64,000 nucleotides of DNA from Nonomuraea cypriaca (GCF_015645445.1 NZ_JADOGI010000024.1:1-64000); one strand, 5' to 3'; counted from the stretch's first letter, positions 42,668 through 53,104 are shown. Translations and numbers: made by a program. The notes: a model not told the origin generated them from the sequence alone.

Positions 42668-43504
42668 TCAGTACGCCCGCGCCGCGTGGATCGCGGTGAA
42701 GGCCAGGAGGAGGGTGGCGGTCCGCGGCGGATCCTCGAGTATGGGGGAGTGTCCGAGACCGGGCAGCAACTCGACTTTCGCGCCGGGAACGGTCCGGTAG
42801 TCGGCGGCGGATGAGGATCGCCATCTGCGGTCGTCCTCGCCGAAGATCACCATTAGCGGCTTGCCGAGTGCCGTCAGCCGATCCGGGAGCGTCCGCTGCT
42901 GCAGGTACTCGCTGGTGGCCCGCATCGTCGTGGTGAGCGTGTGGTAGGTCATACCGCGCACCTCGTCCAGGAGCTCTTGTGGGATCCGGTAGCCCGTGCG
43001 GCTGAAACCGGTGCTCGCGAACCGGCGGATCTGCTCGTCGGTCAGCGGCCACTGCGAGGGTCCGATCGCGGCGGTCTCCGGTGCGATGAAGGCGTCCAGG
43101 CTGGGTCCGGTGTTGATGAGCGCGAGCGCGGTCACCAGGTCGGGTCGCTGCTCGGCGAGGGCGGTGGCGACCACGCCGCCGCTGGAATGGCCGACGACCA
43201 GGGCGTGCTCGACGCCGAGCCGGTCCAGCGCCACGCCGGCCCGGCGTCCCTGGTCCGGGGCCGCGTAGCTACGGTCGTCCGGTTTGGCCGACCGGCCGTG
43301 CCCGAGCAGGTCGATCCGGATGACGCGATGGGATCTGGTCAGCAACGGAACCAGCGCGTCCCACGAGCGGGCCGAGGACGCGGACCCGTGGATGAGCAGG
43401 AGCGCGGGGGCGTCGCGGGGGCCGTCCTGGCACACGTGGATGTCGCCGTCGTCCAGGGACAGGGTCGAACTCTCGGCGTCGCCGTTCATGTCAGAAATGG
43501 TCAT
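42668..43504 (-). CDS. alpha/beta hydrolase
   Basis: 278 residues: LLLIHGSASSARSWD (oxyanion), IRIDLLGHGRS, LVVGHSSGGVVATALAEQ (nucleophile Ser), FGEDDRRW (acid) and GLGHSPILEDP (His). A typical lipase/esterase or haloperoxidase-like fold with no signal peptide. ATG 43502-43504 is chosen; the frame extends further upstream only antisense to araC. It is divergent from the AraC-type regulator with 76 bp between, a likely regulator-target pair. Confidence 0.9.
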   Translation of the reverse strand: MTISDMNGDAESSTLSLDDGDIHVCQDGPRDAPALLLIHGSASSARSWDALVPLLTRSHRVIRIDLLGHGRSAKPDDRSYAAPDQGRRAGVALDRLGVEHALVVGHSSGGVVATALAEQRPDLVTALALINTGPSLDAFIAPETAAIGPSQWPLTDEQIRRFASTGFSRTGYRIPQELLDEVRGMTYHTLTTTMRATSEYLQQRTLPDRLTALGKPLMVIFGEDDRRWRSSSAADYRTVPGAKVELLPGLGHSPILEDPPRTATLLLAFTAIHAARAY

Positions 43505-43580
43505 GAGGCCACTGTCGCGCCGGTACTCGCCGGCGGATTGGACAAATGTTCCCCCCAGGCGGCTCGCGTAGCATGGGACG

Positions 43581-44468
43581 GTGCGGACGTTCGTGCACGG
43601 CGCTGCTGCGTGGGACGTCGCATGCCCGCAGCGGCCCAGCCGGGTGGCCGGTGTCACCATGGCCGGGTTCCGCGTCCCTGACCTGGACGCGCTCCGGATG
43701 GTCCCGCACCCGGCCGTGACACTGCTTCTGGAGTTCGGCCCGGGTTCGCCCGTCGTGGACTGTGCCGGCGGGCGGCAGCAGCGGGGAAGTGTCGTCGCTG
43801 GGCCAGGGCTCGGGTCCGGAGGCGCGGTCTGGGCGCGGGGTGAGAACGTCGAGTGCGTGCAGGTGCGCCTGTCCCCGGTGATCGCACGCGCGATTCTGGG
43901 CGCCTCCCCCGCCGACCTCGACGGCGCCGTGGTGGCGCTCGACGACCTGTGGGGCCGGGACGCGTCACGGATCCGTGAGCGACTGGGCCATGTCTCGTCG
44001 TGGCAGGATCGCTTCGCGTTGACGGACGCGCTGCTCGCCCGCCGGCACGAGGCGGGGCCGTCCGTGGACCCGGAGGTGGCCTGGGCCTGGGACCGGATCG
44101 TCGGCGGCCGCGGTCTGGTCCGGGTCGACGGACTCGCGGCCGAGGTCGGATGGAGCCGTAAGCGCCTGTGGTCCCGGTTCCGGTCGCAGCTCGGCCTGCC
44201 ACCCAAGCGCGCCGTGAAGCTGGTCCGCTTCGACCATGCCGCCCACCGCCTGGTCGCGGGTGAAGGCGCGGCCCGAGTCGCGGCCGACGCCGGCTACGTC
44301 GACCAGTCCCACCTGCATCGGGACGTCATGGCATTCACCGGAGTAACCCCTGCGTCCGTGGCCGGCGAGTCATTCCTGGCGGTTGACGACCTCGCCTGGC
44401 CCACCCACCGAACACCCACCAAGCCTCACGTTGCCAGGGATCTCGCTTCGACCGCCGGCCGGAGGTGA
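43581..44468 (+). CDS. AraC-family transcriptional regulator
   Basis: 295 residues. The C-terminal region has two HTHs: VDGLAAEVGWSRKRLWSRFRSQLGLPPKRAVKLVRFDHA and AADAGYVDQSHLHRDVMAFTGVTPA, the AraC signature in which DQSHL.R....G..P is diagnostic. The N-terminal half is the variable ligand domain. GTG start 43581. It is divergent from the hydrolase at 42668, which it probably regulates. Confidence 0.9.
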   Translation: MRTFVHGAAAWDVACPQRPSRVAGVTMAGFRVPDLDALRMVPHPAVTLLLEFGPGSPVVDCAGGRQQRGSVVAGPGLGSGGAVWARGENVECVQVRLSPVIARAILGASPADLDGAVVALDDLWGRDASRIRERLGHVSSWQDRFALTDALLARRHEAGPSVDPEVAWAWDRIVGGRGLVRVDGLAAEVGWSRKRLWSRFRSQLGLPPKRAVKLVRFDHAAHRLVAGEGAARVAADAGYVDQSHLHRDVMAFTGVTPASVAGESFLAVDDLAWPTHRTPTKPHVARDLASTAGRR

Positions 44469-44575
44469 GACGGCTACCGCTATCTGCACCAGGGCATAAG
44501 ATCAATGGTTGTTCTGCTGTGGTTCGTGGTGTCTTGTAGGCTGTGTGCGATGATCGTTGCGAAGAGTAGTGTCGA

Positions 44576-44938
44576 ATGACCGCATCGGGCAGATGGCCGC
44601 GTTCGCTGGCACCCGCCGCCGCCGTCGTGCTGCTGTTGGCCGCCTGCTCCTCCAGTGACGAGCCGCACACGCTCACCTTCGACGTCACCGGCGAAGGAAG
44701 GCTCGCCATCACCTACGTCATCAACGGCCGTTCCACGACCGAGCCCCAGGTGAGGCTTCCCTGGCGGAAGGACATCACCCTCACCGAACAGGGCGAGGAC
44801 ACCTGGAGCCTTACCATGCGGCGCCAGGGCGCCGGCTCGGTGAGTGCCACCGCCTACGTCGACGGCCAGCTCGTCACTCGCACCGCAGGCTCAGGATCAG
44901 GCGACGGCACCAGCCGCCTCAGCGGCTCCGTCGGCTGA
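44576..44938 (+). CDS. MmpS-like lipoprotein
   Basis: 120 residues. The signal peptide ends in the lipobox LLAACSS (Cys near residue 25). The mature part has VTGEGRLAITYVINGRSTT and WRKDITL, resembling the beta-sandwich of actinobacterial MmpS transport accessory proteins, which usually accompany MmpL exporters. No MmpL gene is nearby. A short Ser/Gly-rich tail ends the protein. ATG 44576. Confidence 0.75.
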   Translation: MTASGRWPRSLAPAAAVVLLLAACSSSDEPHTLTFDVTGEGRLAITYVINGRSTTEPQVRLPWRKDITLTEQGEDTWSLTMRRQGAGSVSATAYVDGQLVTRTAGSGSGDGTSRLSGSVG

Positions 44939-45025
44939 ACAACCCTCCCGAGCCCACCGGACGTGACCGGCCTCGGTGCGCGGAACCGCCATGACATCTC
45001 ATCGTGCGCGCCCACCCCCGAGCCT

Positions 45026-46186
45026 CTAGCAGGTGCCCACCTCGTAGTAGGCCGGGCCGGTCTGCCGGAGGGTGGTGCTCACGAACGTGTTCCACAGGCC
45101 CATCGGCTGGTTCGAGCCGTTCGCGTAGGCGTAGCCGCCCGACTGGTGGGCGCGCCCCGCCTGGGTGTGGGCGTAGTTGCTGGCGGTGAAGCACCCGATC
45201 GGCGGCGTCGGGTCGGGATCGGGGTCGGGGTCGGGAGCGCCGCCGGCGAGGTCGAAGAAGCGGGTGTCGTGGTACGCCGAGCAGATGGTGTCCAGGAAAT
45301 AGGCGCCCGCCGTGCCGCACTGGTCGGCCGCGGCGCCCGGGTCCACCGGGGTGCCGTGGCCCATCCCGGCGATCTTGTAGTACCGCAGCGCGCCCGTCCC
45401 GTACGTCTCCAGGGTCGTGCCGCCCGGCAGGCTCGCCGTCGAGGCCGGGGTCCTGGGCAGGCCGAGCACGTTGGTGAACTGGTCTCTCAACTCGTCGCCG
45501 TTGGCCTTGTTGACCGTGTAGTCGGCCTGGCCGTGCCAGATCGCCGTCTTCGGCCTGGGGCCGGTGTAGCCGGAGTACGCGGCCCGGACCAGGGAGCCCC
45601 AGTCAGCGGGGGTCCTGCTCACCGGGCCGAGCATGCAGGTGGTGGTTGAAGCGGGCGGAGAGCAGCGGTACGGGAGACCGGCGACGATCGAGGCGGCGTG
45701 GAACAACTCGGGGTAGGTGGCGATCATGACGGCGGTCATCGCGCCACCCGCCGACAGGCCGGTGATGGAGATCCGGGCCGGGTCCAGCCGGTAGGCGCTC
45801 GTCGCGTACGTCACCATCTGGGCGATGGACAGCGCCTCGCCCTGGCCGCGCCGGATGTCGCCCTCCTGGAACCACTGGAAGCAGTTCGTGGGCGGTGTCG
45901 TGGCCTCCGGGAAGATCAGGGCGAAGGCGTGCTGGTCGGCGAACTTCCGCCAGCCCGAGTTGGCGTGGTACGCGCTCGCGCTCTGCGTGCAGCCGTGCAG
46001 GGCGACGACGGCGGGGGAGCCGGGCGGGAGGTTGTCGGGCACGTAGGCCCACATGTTGAGTGCGCCGGGGTTCGAGCCGAACCCGGTGACCCTGACGAGG
46101 GTGGCCGCTTGGGAGGCCGTCGGGAGGGTGATCAGCGCGAAGGAGAGGAGGAGCGCGGTCACGGCGCGGCTGAGGAGTGCATACAT
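45026..46186 (-). CDS. secreted PHB depolymerase-family esterase
   Basis: 386 residues; signal peptide MYALLSRAVTALLLSFALIT...SQA. ALHGCTQSASAYH is the oxyanion loop and ISITGLSAGGAMTAVM carries the lipase-box Ser; KTAIWHGQADYTVN and AGMGHGTPVD give the acid and the His. After a linker of alternating Asp-Pro and PTPP comes a 55-residue Cys-rich C-terminal domain (CFTASNYAHTQAGRAHQSGG...), probably a polymer-binding domain. This is the Esterase_phd layout of extracellular polyester or feruloyl-type esterases. ATG 46184-46186; a GTACG-N7-CGTAC repeat lies 35 bp upstream. Confidence 0.9.
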   Translation of the reverse strand: MYALLSRAVTALLLSFALITLPTASQAATLVRVTGFGSNPGALNMWAYVPDNLPPGSPAVVALHGCTQSASAYHANSGWRKFADQHAFALIFPEATTPPTNCFQWFQEGDIRRGQGEALSIAQMVTYATSAYRLDPARISITGLSAGGAMTAVMIATYPELFHAASIVAGLPYRCSPPASTTTCMLGPVSRTPADWGSLVRAAYSGYTGPRPKTAIWHGQADYTVNKANGDELRDQFTNVLGLPRTPASTASLPGGTTLETYGTGALRYYKIAGMGHGTPVDPGAAADQCGTAGAYFLDTICSAYHDTRFFDLAGGAPDPDPDPDPTPPIGCFTASNYAHTQAGRAHQSGGYAYANGSNQPMGLWNTFVSTTLRQTGPAYYEVGTC

Positions 46187-46342
46187 GGTCGACTCCGGGG
46201 TGAGGCACTTGCCGCTGACCGTACGTTTTACGCGTACCCCCTGATATGTGTCACGAGCCCGGTTTTGAGGTGCCAGGCATGTGCGCCCGGCACCACCCGT
46301 GCCGGCCACCATGACCGTCCTGTTCCGATCAGTCGGCTCTGA

Positions 46343-47584
46343 TCAGTCGGCGAGGAGCGCCGACAGTTGCGGAGAGTACGTGGCGTGCAGGACGAGCGCG
46401 GCACTGCCCACGACCGCGGCGGCCGCGCCGAGCGGGGAAGGCGTGACGTCGACGATCCGGATGCGGCGGGACAGCGGTCTGGTGGCCAGTGCCGAGGCGA
46501 CGGCATCGACGTACCGCGTCTCGACGTGCTCGATGCCGTGACCCCCGAGAACGATGAGGTCCACATCGATGAAGTTGGCGACGTTGACCGCGACCGAGGC
46601 GACGTGTTCCGCGGCCTCGTCGATGACCGCGGCCGCGAGCGGGTCGCCGGTGCTCGCCGCGATCCGGATCGCGGCGTGGTCGACCAAGCTCGGATCGCGG
46701 TCGAACGGCTCCCGCAGCACGCCGGCGGCGTGCCCGCGGGCGAGCCGGCGGTGCACCTCGGTGACGATCGCGGACGGGTTGACCAGCCTCTCCAGGCAAC
46801 CCCGGTTCCCGCAGTAACACTCCGGCCCGTCGGGCACCACGGAGGAGTGGCCGAACTCCCCGGCGTTCAGCGAACCGCCTCTGTAGACCTGGTGATTGAG
46901 GACGAGTCCACCGCCGATACCGGTGCCGAAGAAGAAGTACGCGAAGTTCGCCACCCCTCTGCCGGCGCCGGACCATCGCTCGCCGACCGCGGCGGCGGTG
47001 GCGTCGTTGTCCAGCGTCACCGGCAGGCCGGTGCCGTCGCGCAGCATCTGCTGCAACGGCACCCGTGTCCAATGCGCGAGCTGAGGCGGGGAGACGACCA
47101 AGCCGAGATCCTGATCGATCGGGCCCGGGGTGGCCAGGCCGAGACCCAGCACCTGACCGCGCGGGACATCCGCTTCGTCGAGCACGTCGGCGACCAGTTC
47201 GGTCATGGCCGAGACGACGTGCGACGGCTCGATGCCGGGTGGGGTGGGGCGCCGCTTGACGACCAGCGGCCGGCCGAGCAGGTCCACCACGGCACAGGTG
47301 AGTTCGACCGGGTCGAAGTGGACGCCGACCGCGCTGCCCGCGCCGGCGTTGATCCTCAGTGCGGTACGGGGTTTTCCGCCGTTGGAGACCCGGTTGGCGT
47401 GGTCTTCCCGCACGATGCCCTCGTCGAGCAGCCGGCGTACGATGCCCGAGACGCTCTGCGGTGTGAGGCCGGTGCGCTGGGCGATCTCCACGCGGCTGAT
47501 GCCGTCGCAGAGCTGGATCTGGTCCAGCACGACCGCTCGGTTGTACCGCCCCACCTTGGGGAGATTCGTACCTGCTTGCCGCAC
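46343..47584 (-). CDS. ROK-family transcriptional repressor
   Basis: 413 residues. A winged helix (SRVEIAQRTGLTPQSVSGIVRRLLDEGIV) is followed by a ROK sugar-kinase-like domain: DNDATAAAVGERW, FFFGTGIGGGLVLNHQVYRG, and the zinc site of ROK proteins in CYCGNRGCLE. Such regulators repress sugar operons and respond to a sugar or its phosphate. It is divergent from the sugar ABC operon starting at 47840, the likely target. GTG start 47582-47584. Confidence 0.93.
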   Translation of the reverse strand: MRQAGTNLPKVGRYNRAVVLDQIQLCDGISRVEIAQRTGLTPQSVSGIVRRLLDEGIVREDHANRVSNGGKPRTALRINAGAGSAVGVHFDPVELTCAVVDLLGRPLVVKRRPTPPGIEPSHVVSAMTELVADVLDEADVPRGQVLGLGLATPGPIDQDLGLVVSPPQLAHWTRVPLQQMLRDGTGLPVTLDNDATAAAVGERWSGAGRGVANFAYFFFGTGIGGGLVLNHQVYRGGSLNAGEFGHSSVVPDGPECYCGNRGCLERLVNPSAIVTEVHRRLARGHAAGVLREPFDRDPSLVDHAAIRIAASTGDPLAAAVIDEAAEHVASVAVNVANFIDVDLIVLGGHGIEHVETRYVDAVASALATRPLSRRIRIVDVTPSPLGAAAAVVGSAALVLHATYSPQLSALLAD

Positions 47585-47628
47585 CCGAGGTCCTCTCTGC
47601 TATGTCGCCTCGGACATCCTTTACCAGG

Positions 47629-47666
47629 GCGTTGACTTAGTAAAACAAATAGATTTAGTCTCCTCC
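47629..47666. promoter_or_regulatory. AT-rich promoter/operator between ROK and sugar operon
   Basis: TTGACTTAGTAAAACAAATAG followed by ATTTAGTC is strikingly AT-rich for this genome. TTGACT is a -35-like box and two TTAGT elements repeat in direct order about 18 bp apart. Placed in the gap before the ABC operon, it suits ROK binding and a promoter. Confidence 0.5.
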
Positions 47667-47839
47667 CCATAGCTGTAACACGTTGGACACATAGGCACCC
47701 CGCAAAGCCGCGCACGGCGCCGTGACTGCGGGCCGATAGACCAGGCCATCGGAGGCAAGCTGATGTCCAGGACATCCCGCATCCCTCGAGCACGGGATCA
47801 GCGTGGTCCTCGCGGCTCCCGACGCGCGGAGCCCCGGCC

Positions 47840-49387
47840 ATGACTGATGCCTCGAGCCTGCTCGAGATGAGATCGATCACCAAGACGTTCCCCGGCGTGA
47901 CGGCGCTCGCCGATGTCAACCTCATGGTCCGGGCGGGCGAGATCCACGCGATCTGCGGCGAGAACGGCGCAGGCAAGTCCACGCTCATGAAGGTGCTCAG
48001 CGGCGTACACGCGTACGGCACCTATGACGGCGACATCGTCTACCGGGGAGAAGAGGTCCGCTTCCACGACATCCGGGCCAGCGAGCAGGCCGGCATCGTC
48101 ATCATCCACCAGGAGCTCGCGCTGGTGCCGGGGATGTCGATCGCCGAGAACATCTTCCTCGGCAACGAACCGCGCAGGCGCGGCGCGATCGACTGGAAGG
48201 CCGCCCAGCGCCGGGCGCTCGAGCTGATGGAACAGGTCGGGCTCGTGGAGGACCCGGACACCCTGATCAAGGACATCGGCGTCGGAAAGCAGCAACTCGT
48301 CGAGATCGCGAAGGCGTTCGCGAAGGACGTGAAGTTGCTCATCCTCGACGAGCCGACCGCGGCGCTGAACGAGGCCGACTCCCAGCACCTGCTCGACCTG
48401 CTGCGCGGTTTCCGCGAGCGCGGCATCACCTCGATCATCATCTCCCACAAGCTGAACGAGATCGAGGCGGTCGCCGACTCCATCACGATCCTGCGCGACG
48501 GCCGGACGATCGAGACCCTCGACGTCAAGGCCGAGGGGGTCAACGAGGACCGCATCGTGCGCGGCATGGTCGGCCGCGAGCTGAACAGCCGGTTCCCCGA
48601 GCACACGGCCGACATCGGCGAGGTGTTCTTCGAGGTCCGCGACTGGACGGTACGGCATCCGAACTCGGCCGAACGGCTGGTGTGCAAGGCCTCGACCTTC
48701 AACGTCCGGCGCGGTGAGGTCGTCGGCTTCGCCGGCCTCATGGGCGCCGGGCGCACCGAGCTCGCGATGAGCCTGTTCGGCCGCTCGTACGGCGTCTACC
48801 TGTCCGGCCAGGTCTTCAAGGACGGCGAGGAGATCCAGCTGAGGTCGGTGGCGGACGCCATCCGGCACGGCCTCGCCTACGTGAGCGAGGACCGCAAGAC
48901 GATCGGCCTCAACCTGATCGACGACATCAAGACCTCGATGGTGGCGGCCAAGCTGACGAAGATCTCCACGCGCGGGGTCATCGATCAGGTCCGCGAGCAC
49001 CGGGTCGCGGAGGAGTACCGCAAGAGTCTGAGGATCAAGACGCCCAGCGTCGACGAGGGCGTCACGAAGCTCTCGGGCGGCAACCAGCAGAAGGTCGTCC
49101 TGGCGAAGTGGATGTTCACCGACCCGGACCTGCTGATCCTCGACGAGCCGACCCGCGGCATCGACGTGGGCGCCAAGTACGAGATCTACGGGATCATCCA
49201 GCGGCTCGCCGCCCAGGGCAAGGGGGTCATCGTCATCTCCTCGGAGTTGCCCGAGCTCATCGGCCTGTGCGACCGCATCTACACCGTGTTCGAAGGCACC
49301 ATCACCGGCGATGTGGCGCGCCGCGACGCCGATCCAGAACTGCTCATGAAGCAGATGACCTCTATGAAGAAGACGCCGACCGCATGA
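47840..49387 (+). CDS. sugar ABC transporter ATPase with two nucleotide domains (MmsA/XylG type)
   Basis: 515 residues. The first ATPase has [28 protein letters not shown] and [13 protein letters not shown]. The second has a degenerate Walker A ([10 protein letters not shown]), [14 protein letters not shown] and [20 protein letters not shown]. This double-domain layout is that of carbohydrate importers of the ribose/xylose/multiple-sugar group (RbsA/XylG/GguA). ATG 47840. Its end overlaps the permease start by four bases (ATGA). Confidence 0.95.
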   Translation: MTDASSLLEMRSITKTFPGVTALADVNLMVRAGEIHAICGENGAGKSTLMKVLSGVHAYGTYDGDIVYRGEEVRFHDIRASEQAGIVIIHQELALVPGMSIAENIFLGNEPRRRGAIDWKAAQRRALELMEQVGLVEDPDTLIKDIGVGKQQLVEIAKAFAKDVKLLILDEPTAALNEADSQHLLDLLRGFRERGITSIIISHKLNEIEAVADSITILRDGRTIETLDVKAEGVNEDRIVRGMVGRELNSRFPEHTADIGEVFFEVRDWTVRHPNSAERLVCKASTFNVRRGEVVGFAGLMGAGRTELAMSLFGRSYGVYLSGQVFKDGEEIQLRSVADAIRHGLAYVSEDRKTIGLNLIDDIKTSMVAAKLTKISTRGVIDQVREHRVAEEYRKSLRIKTPSVDEGVTKLSGGNQQKVVLAKWMFTDPDLLILDEPTRGIDVGAKYEIYGIIQRLAAQGKGVIVISSELPELIGLCDRIYTVFEGTITGDVARRDADPELLMKQMTSMKKTPTA

Positions 49388-50682
49388 GCCGACTCAAAGA
49401 CCTGCAGAAGAACCTCTTCGGAGGCACGACCTCCAACGCCCGCCAGTTCGGCATGATCTTCACGCTCGTGGCGATCGTGGTGCTGTTCCAGATCTGGACC
49501 GACGGTCTGACCCTGACCTCCGGCAACCTCATCGCAGTGGTCAGCCAGTACTCCTACATCCTGATCCTGGCCATCGGCATGCTGATGGTGATCGTCGCCG
49601 GGCACATCGACCTCTCGGTCGGCTCGGTCGCCGCCTTCACCGGCATCGTGGTCGCCAAGGGGATGCAGGAGTTCTCGATCCCATGGCCGCTGGGCATCGT
49701 GCTCGGCCTGCTCGTCGGCGTGTTGATCGGCGCCTGGCAGGGTTTCTGGGTGGCCTATGTCGGGGTGCCGGCGTTCATCGTGACCCTGGCGGGCATGCTG
49801 CTGTTCCGCGGCGGCAACCAGTACATCGGCAACGCCGACACGGTGCCGGTCTCTGCCGGCTTCCGCCAGATCGGTGCCGGCTTCCTGCCCGAGGTGGGGC
49901 CGAACACCGGGTACAACAATCTGACGCTGCTGCTCGGCCTGGCCGCCTGTCTGGGTGTCATATGGCGGGAGTGGAAGTCACGGCAGACGCGGCGCGAGAT
50001 GAACGCCGACGTCGCGCCGATGTGGATCTCGCTGCTGCGGCTGGCCGTGATGCTGGGCGTCATCATCTTCGCGACGCTGCGCTTCGCCGGCGGCCGCGTC
50101 GGCACCAGCCTGCCGATCTCCGGCATCATCCTGATCGTCCTGGTGCTCGCGTACTCGTACTACACGCGCAACACCATCGGCGGCCGGCACATCTACGCGG
50201 TCGGCGGCAACGCCCGGGCGGCGGAGCTGTCCGGCGTGAAGCTCAAGCGGGTCAACTTCCTCGTCATGATGAACATGTCCGTGCTGGCGGCCCTGGCCGG
50301 CATGATCTTCGTGGCGCGATCTGCGGCTTCAGGCCCGCAGGACGGCCTGAGCTGGGAGCTCGACGCCATCGCGGCCGTCTTCATCGGCGGCGCGGCGGTC
50401 TCCGGCGGCCTCGGCACGATCAGCGGTTCGATCGTCGGCGGTCTCGTCATGGCCCTGCTCAACAACGGCCTGCAGCTCGAAGGCGTCGGCTCCGACATGG
50501 TCCAGATCATCAAGGGTCTGGTCCTGCTCCTCGCCGTCGCCCTGGACGTCTACAACAAGAGTCAGGGGCGCTTCTCGATCATCGGGGCGCTGATGCGCCC
50601 GTTCCGCCGGGAGGGTCCGGCCACACCGGCAGATCGATCGAGTACGAGCTCCGATCCCGACAAGGCCTCCGTTGCCGGCTGA
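49384..50682 (+). CDS. sugar ABC transporter permease (GguB/XylH type)
   Basis: 432 residues with about ten hydrophobic segments. [20 protein letters not shown] is the conserved cytoplasmic loop of the BPD_transp_2 family, and VYNKSQ..... ends the membrane part. The family length of about 400 matches. It starts at ATG 49384 within the ATPase stop (ATGA), and the binding protein follows. Confidence 0.95.
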   Translation: MSRLKDLQKNLFGGTTSNARQFGMIFTLVAIVVLFQIWTDGLTLTSGNLIAVVSQYSYILILAIGMLMVIVAGHIDLSVGSVAAFTGIVVAKGMQEFSIPWPLGIVLGLLVGVLIGAWQGFWVAYVGVPAFIVTLAGMLLFRGGNQYIGNADTVPVSAGFRQIGAGFLPEVGPNTGYNNLTLLLGLAACLGVIWREWKSRQTRREMNADVAPMWISLLRLAVMLGVIIFATLRFAGGRVGTSLPISGIILIVLVLAYSYYTRNTIGGRHIYAVGGNARAAELSGVKLKRVNFLVMMNMSVLAALAGMIFVARSAASGPQDGLSWELDAIAAVFIGGAAVSGGLGTISGSIVGGLVMALLNNGLQLEGVGSDMVQIIKGLVLLLAVALDVYNKSQGRFSIIGALMRPFRREGPATPADRSSTSSDPDKASVAG

Positions 50683-50732
50683 CCGCTCGACCACCACAGA
50701 CGGTGCCACACTCCCAAGAAGGGCTTCTTACC

Positions 50733-51854
50733 ATGCGTCAATTCCTTACCAGGAGCATCGCGGTGGCCGGCGCCGTGGCGCTGCTCACGCTGAGCGCCGC
50801 ATGCTCCACCGAGCGTGAAGGCGCCACCAGTGCCGACACCGGCGGCAGCACCAGCGCCGCCAAGGGCTTCGCGGCCGACGCTCTCATCGGTGTCGCGCTG
50901 CCGGCGAAGACCTCGGAGAACTGGGTGCTCGCCGGCGACCTGTTCACCAACGGCCTCAAGGAGGCCGGCTTCAAGTCCGACGTCCAGTACGCGGGCGCGT
51001 CGACCACCGTCGCGGACCAGCAGGCGCAGATCTCCACCATGGTCACCAAGGGTGCGAAGGTCATCATCATCGGCGCTACCGACGCCGCACAGCTGGCCAC
51101 GCAGGTGGCGCAGGCCAAGCAGGCCGGCGCGACCGTCATCGCCTACGACCGGCTCATCACCAACGCGCCGGACGTGGACTACTACATCGCCTTCGACAAC
51201 TTCAAGGTCGGCCAGCTGCAGGGACAGGCCCTGCTCGACGGCATGAAGGCGAAGAAGGCGGAGGGCCCGTGGACGATCGAACTGTTCTCCGGCTCACCGG
51301 ACGACAACAACTCCGGCGTCTTCTTCAACGGCGCGATGGAGGTGCTCAAGCCGCTCATCGACAAGGGTGACGTCGTCGTCGGCTCGGGCCAGACCGACAT
51401 CAAGCAGACCGCGATCCAGGGCTGGAAGGCCGAGAACGCGCAGCAGAGGATGGACTCGCTGCTGACCTCGACCTACAACGGCAGCAAGACCCTCGACGGC
51501 GTCCTTTCCCCGAACGACACCCTCGCCCGCGCGATCATCACCTCGGTGAAGGGCGCCGGCAAGCCGGTCCCGGTCGTGACCGGTCAGGACTCCGAGGTCG
51601 AGTCGGTCAAGTCGATCGTGGCCGGTGAGCAGTACTCGACGATCAACAAGGACACCCGGAAGCTGGTCGCGGAGACCGTGAACATGGTCAAGACCCTGCA
51701 GACAGGGGGCACGCCCGAGATCAACGACGACAAGACGTACGACAACGGCGTCAAGGTCGTCCCGGCGTACCTCCTCCCGCCGGTCATCGTCACCAAGGAG
51801 AACGCGGCCGAGGCCTACGCCAACGACCCGAAGCTGGCCCCCCTCACCAAGTAA
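50733..51854 (+). CDS. sugar-binding lipoprotein (ChvE-like periplasmic-binding domain)
   Basis: 373 residues. Lipobox signal: AVAGAVALLTLSAACSTE (Cys near residue 24). The mature protein has GVALPAKTSENWVLAGDLFTNGLKEAGF, QISTMVTKGAKVIIIGATDA and LSPNDTLARAIITSV, the Peripla_BP_4 layout of ChvE/XylF-like sugar-binding proteins. RBS GAAGGG 11 bases before ATG 50733. The lipoprotein delivers an unknown mono- or oligosaccharide to the permease. Confidence 0.95.
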   Translation: MRQFLTRSIAVAGAVALLTLSAACSTEREGATSADTGGSTSAAKGFAADALIGVALPAKTSENWVLAGDLFTNGLKEAGFKSDVQYAGASTTVADQQAQISTMVTKGAKVIIIGATDAAQLATQVAQAKQAGATVIAYDRLITNAPDVDYYIAFDNFKVGQLQGQALLDGMKAKKAEGPWTIELFSGSPDDNNSGVFFNGAMEVLKPLIDKGDVVVGSGQTDIKQTAIQGWKAENAQQRMDSLLTSTYNGSKTLDGVLSPNDTLARAIITSVKGAGKPVPVVTGQDSEVESVKSIVAGEQYSTINKDTRKLVAETVNMVKTLQTGGTPEINDDKTYDNGVKVVPAYLLPPVIVTKENAAEAYANDPKLAPLTK

Positions 51855-51871
51855 CAAGGCAGGGCACCGTC

Positions 51872-53053
51872 GTGAGACTTGCGCGTACCCGGACCGTCCT
51901 CGTCGTGCTCCTCGTGGGGGCGACCGGATCGTTGACCGCCGCACCCGCCTTCGGGGCGGTAGCGGGGCGGACCGCACCCACCTGCGACCTCATCGTCGCC
52001 GACGTCGAGCCCGATGTGCGCACTCAGCGGGACTGGGAGCGTTTCGGAGATCGCGCCGTGGCCGGCGAATGGGCCGGAGCCGACGGCACGTACTCCGCCG
52101 CGCTGCCCGACGGGCGCATCGCGTGGCTGTTCAACGACACGTTCCTCGGACCGGTCGGGCCGGGACGCTCCATCCAGCCGCACGACCCGGTGCACAACAC
52201 GATCGTCACGACCCGGCGCGGCAGTGACCGGCCGGTCACCACCGTGCTGGGCGACGGTACGGCGGCGGGGGAGCCGCTGCCGATCGTGGGGCCGCCCGGC
52301 ACGGACCAGCCGTGGTACTGGAACGCCGACGGCATCGTCGACGAGGGCAGGCTCTACGTCTTCGAAGCGAAGCAGCAGGCGGCCGGGGAGGGCCACTTCG
52401 GCTTCGAGTGGATCGGGACCGACCTCGCCGTTCTCTCGCTGCCGGACCTGAAGGTCGAGCGAGTCGTCCCGACCTACGACTCGGCCGACATCACCTGGGG
52501 TGTCGAGCTTCTGCCCGTGGACGGCTACATCTACATCTACGGCGTACGGCAGCTCAAGGAGTTCCCGGGGACCAAGGAGGCCCTCGTCGCACGGGCCGGC
52601 GAGGGCGAGCTGGACGGGACGTGGGAGTTCTACACGGGAGACGGATGGTCGTCGAACGAGCACGACGCGACGGCGATCGCCGGTGACGTCGGCTCGTCGT
52701 ACGGCGTCTCCGAGGTCAACGAGCAGTACGTCATGGTCACGACGGACAGCTTCCTGGGCTCCGCGATCTACACCCTGACCGCGTCAAGCCCGTTCTCCTT
52801 CGCCGGCGTCACGCGCCGGCAGATCTACGACACCCCGGAGGGACAGCCCGAGTACGACGACACCGCGTCGGGCGACATCTACACCTACAACGTCGCGGCG
52901 CACCCGGTGCTGAGCCGTAAGAACACGCTCGCCGTCTCGTACAACGTCAACAGCACCGGCATCGATGACCTCTTCCGCGACATCAGCAACAACCGCGCGC
53001 GCTTCCTGGAGATCCGCTTCAAGCCGCAGCCCCCGAACTGCCGGGCATCGTAG
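51872..53053 (+). CDS. secreted five-bladed-propeller-like protein (DUF4185/DUF5005 type)
   Basis: 393 residues, GTG start 17 bp after the binding protein. Signal peptide RTRTVLVVLLVGATGSLTAAPAFG. The mature part carries repeated propeller-like motifs: GRIAWLFNDTFLG, WYWNADGIVDEGRLYVFEAKQ, ADITWGVELLPVDGYIYIYG, YGVSEVNEQYVMVTTDSFLG and YTYNVAAHPVLS. These occur in secreted glycoside-hydrolase-related families. Co-transcription with sugar importer genes suggests it binds or cleaves the polysaccharide that feeds the importer (inference). Confidence 0.8.
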   Translation: MRLARTRTVLVVLLVGATGSLTAAPAFGAVAGRTAPTCDLIVADVEPDVRTQRDWERFGDRAVAGEWAGADGTYSAALPDGRIAWLFNDTFLGPVGPGRSIQPHDPVHNTIVTTRRGSDRPVTTVLGDGTAAGEPLPIVGPPGTDQPWYWNADGIVDEGRLYVFEAKQQAAGEGHFGFEWIGTDLAVLSLPDLKVERVVPTYDSADITWGVELLPVDGYIYIYGVRQLKEFPGTKEALVARAGEGELDGTWEFYTGDGWSSNEHDATAIAGDVGSSYGVSEVNEQYVMVTTDSFLGSAIYTLTASSPFSFAGVTRRQIYDTPEGQPEYDDTASGDIYTYNVAAHPVLSRKNTLAVSYNVNSTGIDDLFRDISNNRARFLEIRFKPQPPNCRAS

Positions 53054-53104
53054 CGGTTCGACGGCACCCCGGGAACTGTCGGTGCCGCGTGCTTGGGTGG
53101 GGGC

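Noticed and set aside
49683..51854. Very long plus-strand frame covering the permease and binding protein
   Set aside because: Only the part from ATG 50733 matches a binding lipoprotein; the earlier part is out of frame with the clear permease and is Arg-rich nonsense.
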